From: Septoria linicola
Lineage: Eukaryota; Ascomycota; Dothideomycetes; Mycosphaerellales; Mycosphaerellaceae
Direction: 5' to 3'
Assembly (NCBI GenBank): GCA_024114885.1
Contig: CP099418.1
Location: 4,154,001-4,218,000, forward strand
Length of the DNA: 64,000 nucleotides
Part shown: piece by piece, positions 40,922-54,686 of the stretch
Position numbering within the stretch: position 1 is the stretch's first letter
How the letters are laid out: every line of letters begins with the position of its first letter
Notes under the pieces: generated by a model
What the model saw: the letters and a program-made list of their open reading frames with translations, nothing else
What the model was told of the DNA's origin: nothing
Database searches by the model: none
Translations under genes and position numbers: made by a program

Positions 40922-43900
40922 CTCCTACTTATACTATATAGTTAGATCTTTTAATAGATTATCTATAGTACTAAAATACTAGTCCTAATCTTAATTAGTT
41001 AATTAAGTACTTACTTTTTAGACTAATAACTAGATAGTACTAACTATCTATCTAATAGAACTTTCTATACTACTATCTCCTATAAAAGGTAAAAGAAATA
41101 CCTTCTATAAGATCTTCTTTCTCTCTTATATAGAAGTAGATTATTTAGAATATAGACTATCTAGTAAGTTACTCTTATCCTTTCTTATAGCTAATTCTAA
41201 TAGCTTCCTAGATACCTTATAGTCTAGTCCTATACTTAGTTATATTCTATATAGCTTCTTAGTTCCCTATAGGCCTTTAAAGTATACTATTCTTAGCTAT
41301 AGAAATCTTATATTAAGCTAGAGAGTAGAGTAACTATATACTAGTACTAGAGATAATAGCTACTATAGAGGAGGTCTTTAATATTAACTAGTACTTAGCT
41401 TTAGAGAGTATCTAGTTTAGCTAGGTACTATATAGTAATATTATAGTTAGTAATAGATCTAATATTAGTAAGAGTATTTAGGACTTTATAAAGTCTAACT
41501 AAGGAGGAGTTAAGTAACTAAAATTATTCTTTTAGTCTTCTCTTAGTTTAACTCTAAAGCTTAGAGTTATCTTTTATATATCTCTTATATAAGGTAGAGC
41601 TACCTTATAAACTCCTAAAACTATAGTCTATTCTTTAGCTTAGTAAAACTATCTACTACTATCTCTTTTATATTTATATATTCTATAGAGATAAGTCTAT
41701 TCTACTAAAGCTTTCTTATAGTATTATATAAGATATTAATATATTTAGACTTATTATAAATATATAAGTCCTTAACTAGAGTAAGAGTAGCTTAGTTATT
41801 ACCTTTTAGCTAAATTAGCCTAATTCTAGTAATAGTTTCCTAGTTACTAAGAATCCTTAGTTAGTAAGAGTATTCTCCTACTAACTCTAGATATCTAAGC
41901 TCTCTTAGAAGAGTACTAAGGAACTATAACTATTTTATATATACTTCTATAGCTATATTTTTAGCTTCTATTATAGATATAGCTATAGATTTCTACTTCT
42001 TACTTATCTAGGAGATTAGTATACTATAAAGAAAGAAGATATATCTAAGGATTAAGACTCTATTAGTCTTATCTATTATATAGTTAGAGTCTATATATCT
42101 AGTAAGATAGCTCTAACTATTCTTTAAGTATCTTAAACTAAAGTCTAGGTTTAATCTTAGATATCTAGTTAGCTTCTTTAGAGCCTTTATATATCCTACT
42201 ATTAGATTACTAATATAGAAGCTTAATCTTCTAAGAGTAAATAAGATATCTAGTCTTATAATAGTTATAAGCTATATCTATATTCTAATAATAGATTAGT
42301 ACTTCTATTTATTATACTTTTTATTATTTAGTCTAGTAGGCTTTAGACTTTTATAGCTATCTATTAGTAAAAGAGTTAGTAATATAGTTTCTTAGCCTAT
42401 TTTTATCTTAGCTAGGTTCTCTTAGATATAGTACTTCTAGTTAAGTTTTAGCTAGCCTTACTATCTATTTCTTATTAGTCTTATTCTAAGAATCTTATCT
42501 AATTCTCTAAGATCTTTAATCTTAAAGATCTTACTAAGTTAGTCTTTAAACTAGAGGATATCTTCTAGTCTCTCTATAATAATAGGTATATTATTAATAT
42601 AGATTAGAATTATTAGGTCTTTCCTTTTCTTATAGATTAGAAAATATAGGTCTACTTCTAATTATCTAAATCCTATTCCTTTTAGCTTTAATATATATAG
42701 CTAATTCTAGTCTCTTATAGCTTACTTTAGCCTATAGAGACTCTTTAGAATTTATAAAACTATACTAGTTAGTAGATTAATATCTAGTAGTAGGATTATA
42801 TAGATATCCTTATATAGAGTACTCTCTATAAATATATTATTTATATCTACTTAGTATAGAACTAGGTCCTTCTTATAGACTATAGCTATAAATCCTCTTA
42901 GAGTATCCTACCTAACTATAAAAGTAAAAGTTTCTATATAATCTACTCTATACTTTTAGAAGAACTCTTTTATAACTAGTCTTATCTTAAACTTTTTAAT
43001 AGTACTACTAAGTTTTCTCTTAATATTAAAGACCTATCTTAAGGTAACTAAGTTAGCCTCTTTTAGTAAGACTACTATAGTCTAGGTATTATTACTTATA
43101 AGTATATCTAGCTCCTTCTAAATAGCTTCTTACTAGAAATAACCCTACTTAGGATTACTTACTATTTCCTTATAGTTCCTTAGGATTAGAACCTTCTATT
43201 TATATATTCCTACTTCTTTAGTAGTAGAGAATATAATCTTTTTAACTTTCTTTAAGAATTCTAAGTCTTATAAGATATCTAGGTTAATAGAGCTTATAGC
43301 TAAGAAGAAAGCCTAATACTCTAGAAGTATTTCCTTATTTAGCTAACTATTCTAATCTAACTTAAGCCTAATTAGCTTTAGCTTCTAGTTAAATCTATTA
43401 AGTTCTTAAGATACTTTCCTTTTTCTAAAAGTTTATCTTAGAACTATCTACTTCTAATCTATTTCTATAGTTTCTTAGATAGAATTCTTAGATTCTTTCT
43501 TAACTTTCTTTTAGTCTAGGAATTTTCTATACTCTTCTATATCTTCTAGTAGAGGTAGAAGTTATATAAAGAGTTTCTTTCTTTTTTAAACCTATACTAA
43601 TAGCTAAAGAGAAGGAGGCTTCTACTAGCTTAGACTAGAAGTACCTAGGGTACTTCTACTAGCTTATAGAGTAGGCTAGCTAATAGTTCTTAGCCTTCTA
43701 ATAGATTTTCTTTTTAGAGCTAAACTAGAAAGATTCTTAATTTTAATATTTAAGTCTAATTCTCTATCTAGCTTATTTTTAAAGAAGATTATATTAGTAT
43801 ACTACTTAATAGCCTTTATATCTAGCTTCTAGAACTTCTATATCTTTACTATATTATTATAGTATCTAATAAATATAGTATCCTTTTCTCTATTTATTAG

Positions 43901-44213
43901 TTTATTACTCCTTATCTACTAAGGCTATACTCTTATATCTATATATACTATAGCTCTATATCTTTATATTTTAAAGTAGAAGACTATTAGTTTAATTCTA
44001 TTAAAAGCTTTATTAGGTAAGAGCTTAAATCTCTTAATATTAGATCTATTTAGAAGCTTATTTCTTATATATATTTATACTTTAAGAGCTTCTAGCTAAA
44101 ACTTAATAGGTATCTTACTCTCTTTAAGTATTACTCTAATAGAGGCTTCTAATATTTAGATAGACCTTATAACTACTCTATTCTAGAGTAAATTATAGGC
44201 TTTAGTTAGCTTA

Positions 44214-44384
44214 TATAAGAGCTAGGTAAAGTTAAAAGTTAGATACGCCTTAGGCTCGTAGGCTTAGCGTATAGTATAATTATAGTACGCGTATATATCC
44301 GAAAGGAGGCAAGAATTAGTCTTACGATATCCTAATAGTCTTATTAGAAAGGCGCTCTATATATTACTATATACTTTTTTTATA
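44214..44384 (+). repeat. Ty3 element A, 5' LTR
   Basis: 171 bp, starting TATAAGAGC (RIP form of TGTAAGAGC) and ending TTTTATA. It differs from its partner by about ten changes, all transitions. Confidence 0.92.
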
Positions 44385-44439
44385 ATTCTAATTCTTCTCT
44401 TTCTAAGAGTAGTAATCTATAGAGGCCTATAGCTCTCTA

Positions 44440-47400
44440 ACGTAACGTAGGTATAGCGCCGCTAGAGCTCGTAATAGGCGAAGTAGACGATTAAGGTAAT
44501 CTTATAGAGGCTAATAAGGTTTAGAAATAGGAGTCTACTAGTATAACTAAAGATAGTACGTACGTAGCGCGTATATAGCTTAAGGCTAAGAACTAGGAAC
44601 TACGTCGTCGCTTAGAGGTACGCGCCTTACGACGAGAGAATAATCGGCTCCTTACGAAGTTAGAATCTCTATCCTCGAGTACTCCTAGTACTCTTAATAT
44701 TAGCGATCCTAAAGACGACGCTACTACTAGTATTATAGATAGTATACTTTACGATAGCGCGTCGTATACGCGATATAAAGGTTCTAAAGTTAGAGAACCT
44801 TATACTTTCTAGAGCGAGATAGTCTAAGAGGCGAGGAAGTTTATTCGTAGCCTTAAAGTAATCTTTCTTAATAGTCTATAAGAGTTTATTATAGAGGATT
44901 CGAAGGTCCTATATAGTATTATATAGCTCGTAAGCGAGGCGTAAGAGACCTAGTATAACGAATACTCTAAGGTAATACCTCTAGACTATACTTAGACTAA
45001 GTTTAAGTACTTTATCTATAACGTTATTAAGAATTAGGTAAATTATATAATCCTTATAATAGTCGAGTACGAGAAGGCCTAATAGGGTAAGAGCTAAGGG
45101 GTACGCTAGTTTACTATAGAGCTAGGCTACTTAGAGTCTTAACTAGGCGACTATACTAAAGCGTAGCTAGTACGCTAGCTCTTTATAAAGTTAAAGCTAG
45201 CGCTTTAATAAGAGATTATTAAGAATTATACTATACCTAATAAGCGTACTAATTTAGTTATATTAGTAAGGCGCCTAGAGTAAGCTAATAGGGTAATCCC
45301 TATATAGTATAACTAGGGTAGAAGCTAGAGTAATAGGGACTACGAGCGCGATACGTACTTAAAGTATAAGCGCGTAGAGAGCGATACTCTTACGCGTAGA
45401 CGCGATAATAGTCTAGAAGGGAATAGTATACGTCGCTCTAGCGACAAAGGTTCTACTTACTCTATTATAGACTATAATTATTTAGAATACTATAGCTATA
45501 AGTAGAAAAGGTATATTAGTACTAATTCTATCTATTTTAACTAAAGCGCCTAAGACGATAGTAAGAAGCCGTTAGTATATAAGGTTACTATAGAGACGCT
45601 AAAAAAGAGAAGATATTAGAGAAGGACTACGATCTCTAGATACTAAACTTAGTAGCGATATATACCTCTCTATATAAGTCGTAAATACGACTTACCTAGA
45701 AGGTATAGTCGAGACGTAAGATAGGCTTAAGCTAGCCTAATTCCTCTTTAACGATACTACTAATATTAACGTAGTATTAAGATCCTTTATCTTATAATAT
45801 AGTATTACGATTCGAACTAATACTACCTTACTCTTAGCTACCTTATTTACTAGAGAATTAGAGTATTATTATAGCGTATACTATATACGCGTATAGCTTA
45901 TAGACTCTATAGGAGTAGAGCGTATAGTAGGCGTAATCTTTTATACCTATAATATACTAACCTCTAATATAATCTTAGGTCGGCTATAGAGGCGTACTTA
46001 TCGTATACGAGTCGATAGCGGCTTAGATAAGTAGACCTATAACGATGTCTTTAAAAACGTTAAGGTTAGAGAAGCCTATAAGTTTCTTAAGGACTTAAAG
46101 TATATACTAACTATATATATAGTAGTCTTAAATAAGATAGGTAAAGGTAGAGAGGTTAACCCTCTTCTTTCTAAATTCTAATAGTTCTTCGATATTCTAA
46201 ACCTAATAGAAGAGATAAGGAGTAAGCTAGTAGATAGCGTAGAGTATACGATCGAGCTACGTCTAGGTACCGTTCTACTCTTTAGGCTACTATATTACTA
46301 GTTAGGTAAGGAGCTAGAGGAATTAAAGAAGTACCTTACTATAAGGCTTAAGTACGATTAGATCGAGCGTAGTATAAGCGAGGCGGGTACGCCTATCCTA
46401 TTCGTATTAAAGAAAGATAGTAAGCTAAGGCTATATATCGACTACTAAGAATTAAACGAAATTACTATTAAGAATAGGTATCTACTCTTCTTAATTAGTA
46501 AGACGCTAGATAGACTTATAGGAGCTATATAGTTTATAACTCTAGACCTTATAGATATATACTATCGGATTCGTATCAAGCCTAGCGACTACTAGAAGAC
46601 TATATTCTATACGCGCTATAGCTACTCCTAGTATAAGATAATACTATTTAGCTTAACTAACGCTCTAGCTACGTTCTAGGTATATATTAACTATACTCTA
46701 GTAGGTTTAGTCGATACGTGCTATATAGTATACCTTAATAACATTCTTATCTATAGTAAAAGCTACGTAGACTACGTACGCGACGTATACGACGTACTTA
46801 CGCGTCTCTAGAAGTTTAGACTCTATACTTAAAGAGCGAAGTATAAATTCTAGTAGAAGGAAGTCGACTTCCTAGGCTTTATAGTAACTACTAGAGAGGT
46901 TACGATAGATCTACGTAGGATAGACGTAATCGTAGCGTAGCTAGCGCCTATAACGCTCGTAGAGGTTTAATCCTTCCTTAGGTTTACTAACTTCTACTAG
47001 CGTTTTATTTTTAAATACTCTAGAGTAGTATCTCTACTTATAGCGTTATCTAAGGGCGCCGTAGTAGGTAAGAAGCCGGGCCTACTTAAGTAGACTATAC
47101 GAGAGGAGTAGGCGTTTACTAAGTTAAAAAAGCGTTTTTCTATAGTACCGCTACTAAGGCACTTTAACCTTACGCTTAGGTTACGAGTCGAGAGCGACGC
47201 CTCTAATTACGTAATTACTATAATCCTTAGCTAACTCTTCGGGTCTAAATAGTACCCTATTATATTTATATCTAGAAAGATAATTACTATAGAGTATAAT
47301 TATAAGGTATACGATAAGGAGCTTCTTATAGTAGTTAAGGCTTTTAAAGCGTAGAGGCTATACCTCGAAGGCGCTCTATATACGATCGACGTACTAGTTA

Positions 47401-49300
47401 ACTATACTAACCTTCGTAGGTTTATAGGCGTAAAGAAGTTAACTAGTAGGTAAGCCTATTAGGCTACCTTTCTAGCCCTATTCGACTTTATTATAATATA
47501 CTAGGTAGGTAAGCGAAACCTAGCTAACGCGCTATTAAAGCGTTATAACTACGCTAAGGAGGTAGTAGAGATAACTAACCTTCTACCTACTTTATAGACT
47601 AAGTTATAGCTATAAGATAATCGGAGTATAAGAGACGTAGGCGTACTACTCGTAGCTCGTATCTATACGACTTATAAGGAATAGTATTCTTCGATAGAGA
47701 GAAGTACTAACTCTAACCTATAGTAGTAGTTCTTAACGCCTATACGAGTAGTAGGTATAATTACTAAGAGCAAAGAACTATACGTAAATATCTTAGACTT
47801 AATCCTTAGATATACTCGCGCGCTAGTATAAGCTAAGCTAAGTATAAGCGTAGTATACTCGTAAGCGACGAGTAATAGTAGCCGATTCGAGTAATATACT
47901 ATAAGAGAGAGAAACCTCTAGGTAGACGATTCGCTATATATATCTAAGAACTACGCCTTATAGACGTAGGTAATTCGTATATATTATAACGATACTCTTA
48001 TAGGCTATTTTAGTAAGGATAAGACTATCTTACTAGTACGGAGGAAGTACTAGTAGCTAGAGATAACTAAGGACATCGTATAATATATAGAATCCTATAG
48101 GAGTTACTAGAAGATAAAGGCGCGTCGCTATCGACTATATAGTAAGCTAACTATACTACCTATACTAGATCGTCTATTCTAAGAATTAACTTAGGATTTT
48201 ATTATAGACCTTCTACTAAGTAAGCGAGGAGTATACGTATATAATACGATTCTAGTTATTATCGACCGATATACGAAGATAGTTATCTTTATACTAACTA
48301 TAAAGAGGTATACTAGTAGTAACCTTATAGGAGTCTTAATATTAGAAGTAATTAGGTATTATAGTATATCTATAAGTATTATTAGCGATAGAGGGTCTAT
48401 ATTTACGAGTTAGTTCTAGTCTAACTTCTACTACGAGGCGTATATAAAGCGTAAGCTAAGTATAGCGTTCTATCTATAGACGGATAGGTAAACCGAAAGA
48501 GCGAATTAGACGCTTAAGACTTACCTACGTATCTACTACGTAGAGTAATAAGATAACTAGGTAGACCTACTAGTATAAGCCGAGTTCGTATATAATAATA
48601 GTATATATACGATACTAAAGGTATTACTATTTATAGCGCTATATAGTTTTAATCTAGAGCTAGTAACGAGTAGGTAAGAAGCTTAAGGCGCGCTTCTTAA
48701 AAGAGAGGTACTAGCTACTAAGGAAGCTATAGAAAGATTAAAGAAGAACTATAAGACGCTAAGTAAACGCTAGCGAGAAGTAAGCGAGGTATAGGCTAGG
48801 TACTTTAATAATAGGTATTAGGCTAAGGAATATAAGATTAGCGATATAGTCTTACTATTAATAAAGAACCTACGATTAAAGGTTCTTTCGAAGAAGTTAG
48901 TAGATAAGTTTACTAGGCCTTTTAAGGTAATTAATATAGTAGAGAAGTAGGCGTACTACTTAGCCCTACTACTAGACGCTCTTATCTATAACGTATTTTA
49001 TATATTACTTCTAGAACCTTAGAAAAGTAGCGAGACGTAGGTAGAGAGTATACTACTCGTAGACTACTAAGGTAAATAGGAAGTTAAGAAGATCCTTAGA
49101 ACTCGAGTAAGGAAGAGCGTACGCTAGTACTTAATCTACTAGTAGAGCTAGCCTAAAGAGTACGACTAGTAGGAACCTAAAGAATATATTAGCGGCTATA
49201 TAGTACTTAACGTATTCGAAGCGTAGTACGTAAGCGAGCGCGTAGTAAGATAAAAGCGCTAAGGTACTAATATAGTAATACTAAGTACTAAGCGCTAAAC
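44440..49300 (+). pseudogene. Ty3 element A gag-pol, disabled by RIP stops
   Basis: Reading RIP-type stops as their CAG/TGG/CAA precursors, one side of the element encodes gag, protease, reverse transcriptase, RNase H, integrase and a chromodomain-like tail. Both catalytic Asp of reverse transcriptase read as Asn. I see no need for frameshifts, so damage is by point transitions only. Limits are approximate. Confidence 0.8.
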
Positions 49301-49494
49301 CTATATATAAGAGTAAACTTCGAATTTAAGAAAGTAAGAAAATTATTAAGGTATTTAAGATATATCGAAGCGTAAACTATATTATTTATATACGCCTACT
49401 AAGTAGGTCGTATAGTACCTATAGGTAAGAAGTAAGAATCTAACTATAGCCTATATAGGCGCGAGCGGAGTATAAGAGGCGTAGATAAGTAGCG

Positions 49495-50390
49495 AGCGAA
49501 ACGCTTATTCGTCGTCTATAGAGAGCGCGTCGTCGCTAGCGTTTCCGCTACTAGTAACGCTCTCTATATCCTTATTCTCCTCTACCTCTACCTCCTCGTT
49601 AGATACGGCGTCCTTTAAGAGGTTATCCTCCTCCTAGTTACTACTCTCGAGGTAGGCTACTTCTATAGTAGCGTCTAGGGCGTTACTAGAGGCGCCTACT
49701 ATATAGTTAGTCTATAAAGAGTATTAGTATTATAGAAAGATCGTATAGGAAAAGTAGGTATACCTTGTACTATAGCTTAAATATAGCTACTATAAAGTTA
49801 GACTAGTACTAGGTCTCTACTAGACTAGCGACGGATATCGTACTAGTCGCTAGTAAGGCGAGTACACTCGTCTTACGTAGCGTATCCTAGCCGCTAACCG
49901 CCTTACCCTTATTACTAGTAAAGACCCTCTTAGAGGTCTTAATAGAGGTATAGAGGTTCTTTAGGCGATACTTAGCCTACTTTTTACGTATACTCTCTAA
50001 GAGGGTCTCTAGCTTCTAGTAGTAGTATAGTACGTAGCGCGCTTACTACTTAAGGTTTCCGTTAGTAATACGCTTATAAGAGTAGTATAAGCGCTTATAG
50101 CGCTAATACTTAACTTTCTAGCTAGGCTTTATTACCTTATCGTACGAAGGCTCGTCGTCTATACGTAGTCCGTTAGTAGGTAAAGCGTAGTTAAGGAGTA
50201 TTCGAAGAGCTATACTATTATAGGTATACTTAATATAGTAGAAGTAGATATCTATATCTCCTTAGCCTCTAATATTATCGATAGTATAGGGTAGGTAGTT
50301 TATAACTACGACTCTAGTACGTTTCGGTAGTATTATACTTACGTTAGTAGTACGGTTATCGTATAGAGATACTAGCTTTACTAAGGATAT
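49495..50390 (-). pseudogene. Antisense ORF between pol and 3' LTR of Ty3 element A
   Basis: On the minus strand, from an ATA (RIP form of ATG) at 50388-50390, a frame runs to about 49,860 with only TAG/TAA interruptions of the RIP type. Its start reads SLVKLVSLYDNRTTNVSI. A second acidic stretch in another minus-strand frame (EEVEVEENKDIES, ending at 49505-49507) lies nearer pol and may be a further exon. I do not recognise the family; it is not gag, pol or envelope-like by eye. The matching part of element B lies beyond the window. Confidence 0.5.
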
Positions 50391-50701
50391 AGAAAATATT
50401 ATATATATAGAGAGAAAATCTAAGAGAGAGTTAGAAGAGTTTTTAAGAATACGCTCGAGCTATAAATCGTAGTCGCTATAGTAGAGAATATATTACTATA
50501 TAAACGTAATATATATAGTAACTTTTTACTTTATAGCGTAGATTTACGTAATACGCTAAAGGTTTGTAGGTATAACGCGTTAGAGACGTAATAGGTACGG
50601 AATATATAAAGTATATTATAAAGACTAAATAGGAAGCCTAGAATATAACCTATAAAGTAAAGGTATCGCTAAGGGTAGCTCTCTTAGAGAGAGGAGATAG
50701 T

Positions 50702-50872
50702 TATAAGAGCTAGGTAAAGTTAAAGGTTAGATACGCCTTAGGCTCGTAGGCTTAGCGTATAGTATAATTATAGTATACGTATATATCTAAAAGGAGGTAA
50801 GAATTAGTCTTACGATATCCTAATAGTCTTATTAGGAAAGCGCTCTATATATTACTATATACCCCTTTTATA
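50702..50872 (+). repeat. Ty3 element A, 3' LTR
   Basis: 171-bp partner of 44214-44384, followed directly by the GCTTA duplicate. Confidence 0.92.
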
Positions 50873-53329
50873 GCTTAAGAGTAATTCTAAAGTCCTTCTT
50901 CTACTATTTAATTAAAGTAGTAATTTCTCTAGTATTATTAGCCTTTATAGACTTAAGGAGTACTACTAACTACCTTTCTACCTTAATCCTCTAGTTCTAA
51001 AGAGTAGTTAATATATCTAATCTAGCTTTAAGTAGAAATATCTATTTCTTTCTTAAGAAGTTATTAATAATTTTAAGCTACTATATAAAACCTTTTACTA
51101 ATAATAGTAATAGTCTATAGATATCTACTAATATAAAAGCTAATCTTTTAAGTCTTCTCTTAATAGACTTACCTAGGTATTTCTTTATTTTACCTATTAT
51201 ATAGATCCTATACTTATACTCTTTCTAGCTAGGAATTAGAATTCTTTCCTTTAGGTTAGTAACTTTATAAAAGTTTAAGAGTAACCCTCTTCTAAAGTAT
51301 ATAAATCTTCTATACTATAGCTTCTACTATTTTAGATCCTTCTCTAATAGAGTAGTATAGGTATTATTAACCTCTATAAGATTATATAATAAGTAATATA
51401 ACTTTTCTTATAGAAGAGGTAATATCTTACTAATAAATAGAATATCTCTAACTAGCTTAGTCTTTATAACTATTTAGCTATCTAGGAAGATAAGAGTAAA
51501 ATTAGGCTTTTAGACTCTAAATTACTTACTAAACTAATTCTATAATATAAGATTTACTCTAAGATTAGGAATAAATAGTACTCTATTAAGTAAAACTTCT
51601 CTTTCTAAAATTTCTTTTATCTATACTAGTCTAGAGTAGGTTATATAGAGGTATCCTCCTTCTATCTTAATCTATACTTTCTTCCTTAGTAGCTTTACTA
51701 ATCTAAAGAAAGATAGTTAGTTAATTATATAGGATAAGGTATAGAAATCTAAGAGCTATTCTTAGAGTAATAACTTGTTTTTAGCTTTAATTATAGAATA
51801 GGCTAACTTATCTTAATTATTATCTTCTAATAAGGAATTATTATTACTTCTAGAACTAGAATAAGTTCTATAATTAGAACTAGAACTAGACTCCTAGGCT
51901 AAAAATCCTTTCTTTAGAAGCTTTTTAGACTTTTCTATTCTCTAAAGCTACTTACCTATTCTCTAGATAGCCTTCTTTAGCTTATTATATAATAATAACT
52001 TATAGATAGCTTTCTTAATATATCTAGTATTTTTTAGTAAAAAGGATCTTCTAACTCTCTCTCTAAAGAATAATCTCTAAGAGTTTTTCTAGTTCTTAGT
52101 ACTATTTCTCTACTAGGATAGTTTCTTAGTAGTAGAAAGGTTAAGATAATCTTTTAACTAGTACTTCTCTTTCTTATAGAGCTAGTATATTAGTAGAGAC
52201 TTTCCTTAGTAGAGCTACCTAGAATAGAATATAGCTAAACCTATATCTATCTTATCTAGATTATCTCTTACTTCTTAGGACTTAAATAGAAGGAGAATAG
52301 TATCTATATCTAAGAATAGTTAAGTTATAATAGTATCCTTAGCTACTTAGTATAATATAGGTAGAGACTATAAGAGATATTTTAGTCTTTTCTTTTAGCT
52401 CTAGTAGTAAGTTTCCTAAGGATTAATCTTAGTAATCCTCTTACCTAGGCCTCTAAGATATCTCTATACTTCTCTAATTATCTTATTAGGTAAGATCCTA
52501 TATATAATAAACTACTTAATTAGACCTATAGTATAGGACTTTAGAACTCTATTATACTTATTCTAGAGGATTACCTATATCTTAGCTACTAATATAGTAA
52601 TATACTATATCTCTAGCTCTATCTTATTATCTTTACTAATACTATATCTAATACTAAACCTATATACTATATTATCTTTTAAGAAGTATTAATTCTAAGT
52701 AATATATATCTAGAGACTAGTATTCTACTAAACTATATATAGGTTCTCTCTAATAATTAGTTAGCTAATTACCTAGAACTAGTCCTTTCTTTCTAGCTTA
52801 TCTATCTATAGATTAAACTATTTCTTCTAGTTAGTTCTATCTAGGATTAGAATCCTTTAGCTCTTTTTATCCTCTTAGTCTATTATAGAAATAGGTAAAT
52901 AGAATAAATAATTAGTAGAATACTTTAGACTAGCTAGAGATTCTAGAGAAGAGTAATTTCTTATAGTAGAGAGACTAGCTCTAAAAGATAGAGATTCCTC
53001 GTATTTAAGAAATTACTAAGACTTAGATCTTTCTCTCTTAGTAGAGTTTCTACTACTAGGTAGTAGGAAGGCTAGATAGCCTCTTCTAACTCTAGTAATA
53101 CTAGGTATAATAGTAGAGAACTAGGTAGGTATTAATAAAGTAGGAATATACTACTATCTTATAGAGATCTTTACTAACTTATATACTACTAGGTATAAAC
53201 TAGCTTCGTTAGTAATATAGTTAGAGAAACTTCTAAGCTCTAAATATTTTCTATAAACTATAAGAGATATAAGTAACCTATACTAATATAGGTTACTCCT
53301 ATTTAGTATATAAACCTAGGCTTATAACC

Positions 53330-53606
53330 TATTAAAAGTAGAGAGCGTATTATATACTATATAATATTAAGAAAGGTATAGCGTAGTAAAGAAGAATAGA
53401 GGATTAATCTTAAACTAACTTATATATATAGTATAGTAGTAATATACTAGGAACTAAATATAAAGTTAATTAAGTTAGTTATCTAAGAAGAGAAGAAAGA
53501 GAAGCAAGATATACCTCTTACTAAGCCTTAGGTAGATACCTTAGGTATCTAGAACTATACTTAAATACGTATATCTAGACTAACTATCTAGGATATATTC
53601 TTAATA
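53330..53606 (-). repeat. copia LTR (element 5' end)
   Basis: 277-bp partner of the LTR at 40645. As coding sense is minus, this is the promoter-side LTR. Confidence 0.9.
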
Positions 53607-54686
53607 TATAAGGCTAGTTAGTACCTTTATATATTATCTTCTCTAGTAAGGAAATAAATAGGGCCTAGTTCTATAACCTTCTACTAATATAGAAGCTAGG
53701 AGTTAGTCTAAAAGGCTAGACTTTCTTTAATTATTTATTCTAGTAGATTTAGTACTTTAATAACTATACTAAGTATAGGACTATTAGTTAGAAGAGGCTA
53801 CTAATTCTAGATAGCTATAATAGCTATATAATACTAGAGTTTAAGTTATTCTATAATTAATAAGGTATTATTACCTTCTATATACTACTCTATTTAAGTT
53901 ACCTATTATAGCTACTAGATATTAGCTATTTTAGTCTATTAAAAAAGGTATATTTAACTAGAATCTAAAGGCTTAGTATAGTTAGATACTACTACCTAAT
54001 TAAGAAAGACTTCCTTCTAGAGTTTAGGCCTATCTATAAGGCTATATTTACTCTAAATACGATTAGAGGTACTTTTAGAAGCTTAGGCTTATTACTACTA
54101 GATCTATAGGCTATATTATCTAAGCTAATACTATATTATAAAATACTAACTCTACTACTACCTTATTTATTAGATACTCTAAATACCTCTTAGGATCTAA
54201 GATAGGTTAAGAGGTAGATAAATAAGATTAAGAATATTCTTCTTAACTATTAGAATAGCTTACTAACTCTAATCCTTAACGTAGTAGATAAGCTATTAAA
54301 AGGGTTTAAAAGGTTATACGCTTTAATAATATTACTATAGGCTAAATATAATAATATAAAGACTATTATTTAAGAATTATAGTCTTATAGAGCTCTAAGG
54401 AAGAAAATTAAGCTTACTCTTAGAATTAATACTAATAAATTAGCTACTAGAGATATAGCTTAATTATAGGCTTAATTAGTAATATAGATAGTTAATTAGC
54501 TAGATAAGGTACTAAGGGCTAAACTAACCTATAGTAGGTATAGTATTCTAGGTTATAACTTAAGAGCCTGTCTATTAAATAAAGTAACTTCTAAGGATTC
54601 AATTAATCCAACTTTAGTATAGTTCTGATACCTATAGCCTAAGAAATCAATGATTGAAGTTATCTACCTCGTAAAGTTAATGCACC

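Larger units (their letters stand above)
44214..50872 (+). mobile_element. Ty3/gypsy chromovirus-type LTR retrotransposon A, RIP-mutated
   Basis: A 6,659-bp element inserted in the copia element. It has 171-bp LTRs at both ends and a perfect 5-bp target duplication GCTTA (44209-44213 and 50873-50877). Sense is plus. Frames stay aligned throughout but are studded with TAG/TAA/ATA, the RIP products of CAG/TGG/CAA/ATG. In order: gag-like region (about 44.5-45.6 kb), protease region, reverse transcriptase (YLNNIL at about 46731-46750 where YxDD is expected), RNase H (ESDASNY), integrase (about 48.1-48.7 kb, with SDRGSIF), and a chromodomain-like EYDxxEPKEYI stretch near 49.15 kb. CpG is retained while CpA/TpG is nearly absent. 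Confidence 0.9.
40645..53606 (-). mobile_element. Ty1/copia LTR retrotransposon, RIP-mutated, interrupted by Ty3
   Basis: Two 277-bp direct repeats bound the element. Each starts TATTAA and ends TTAATA, the RIP form of TGTTAA..TTAACA. Its own length without the Ty3 insert is about 6.3 kb. Coding sense is the minus strand: the copia reverse-transcriptase catalytic box is readable at about 42587-42604 as YINN, where YVDD is expected (TpG to TpA change of both Asp codons). Flanking 5-mers are TAGAA (40640-40644) and TATAA (53607-53611), four of five identical. The pogo reading frame supports that they are the target duplication. Nearly no CA, TG or CG dinucleotides remain in the interior. Confidence 0.87.

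Noticed and set aside
40000..54600. AT-rich stretch as a centromere or mitochondrial insertion
   Set aside because: Composition is explained by RIP of identifiable transposons with LTRs, inverted repeats and aligned coding frames.
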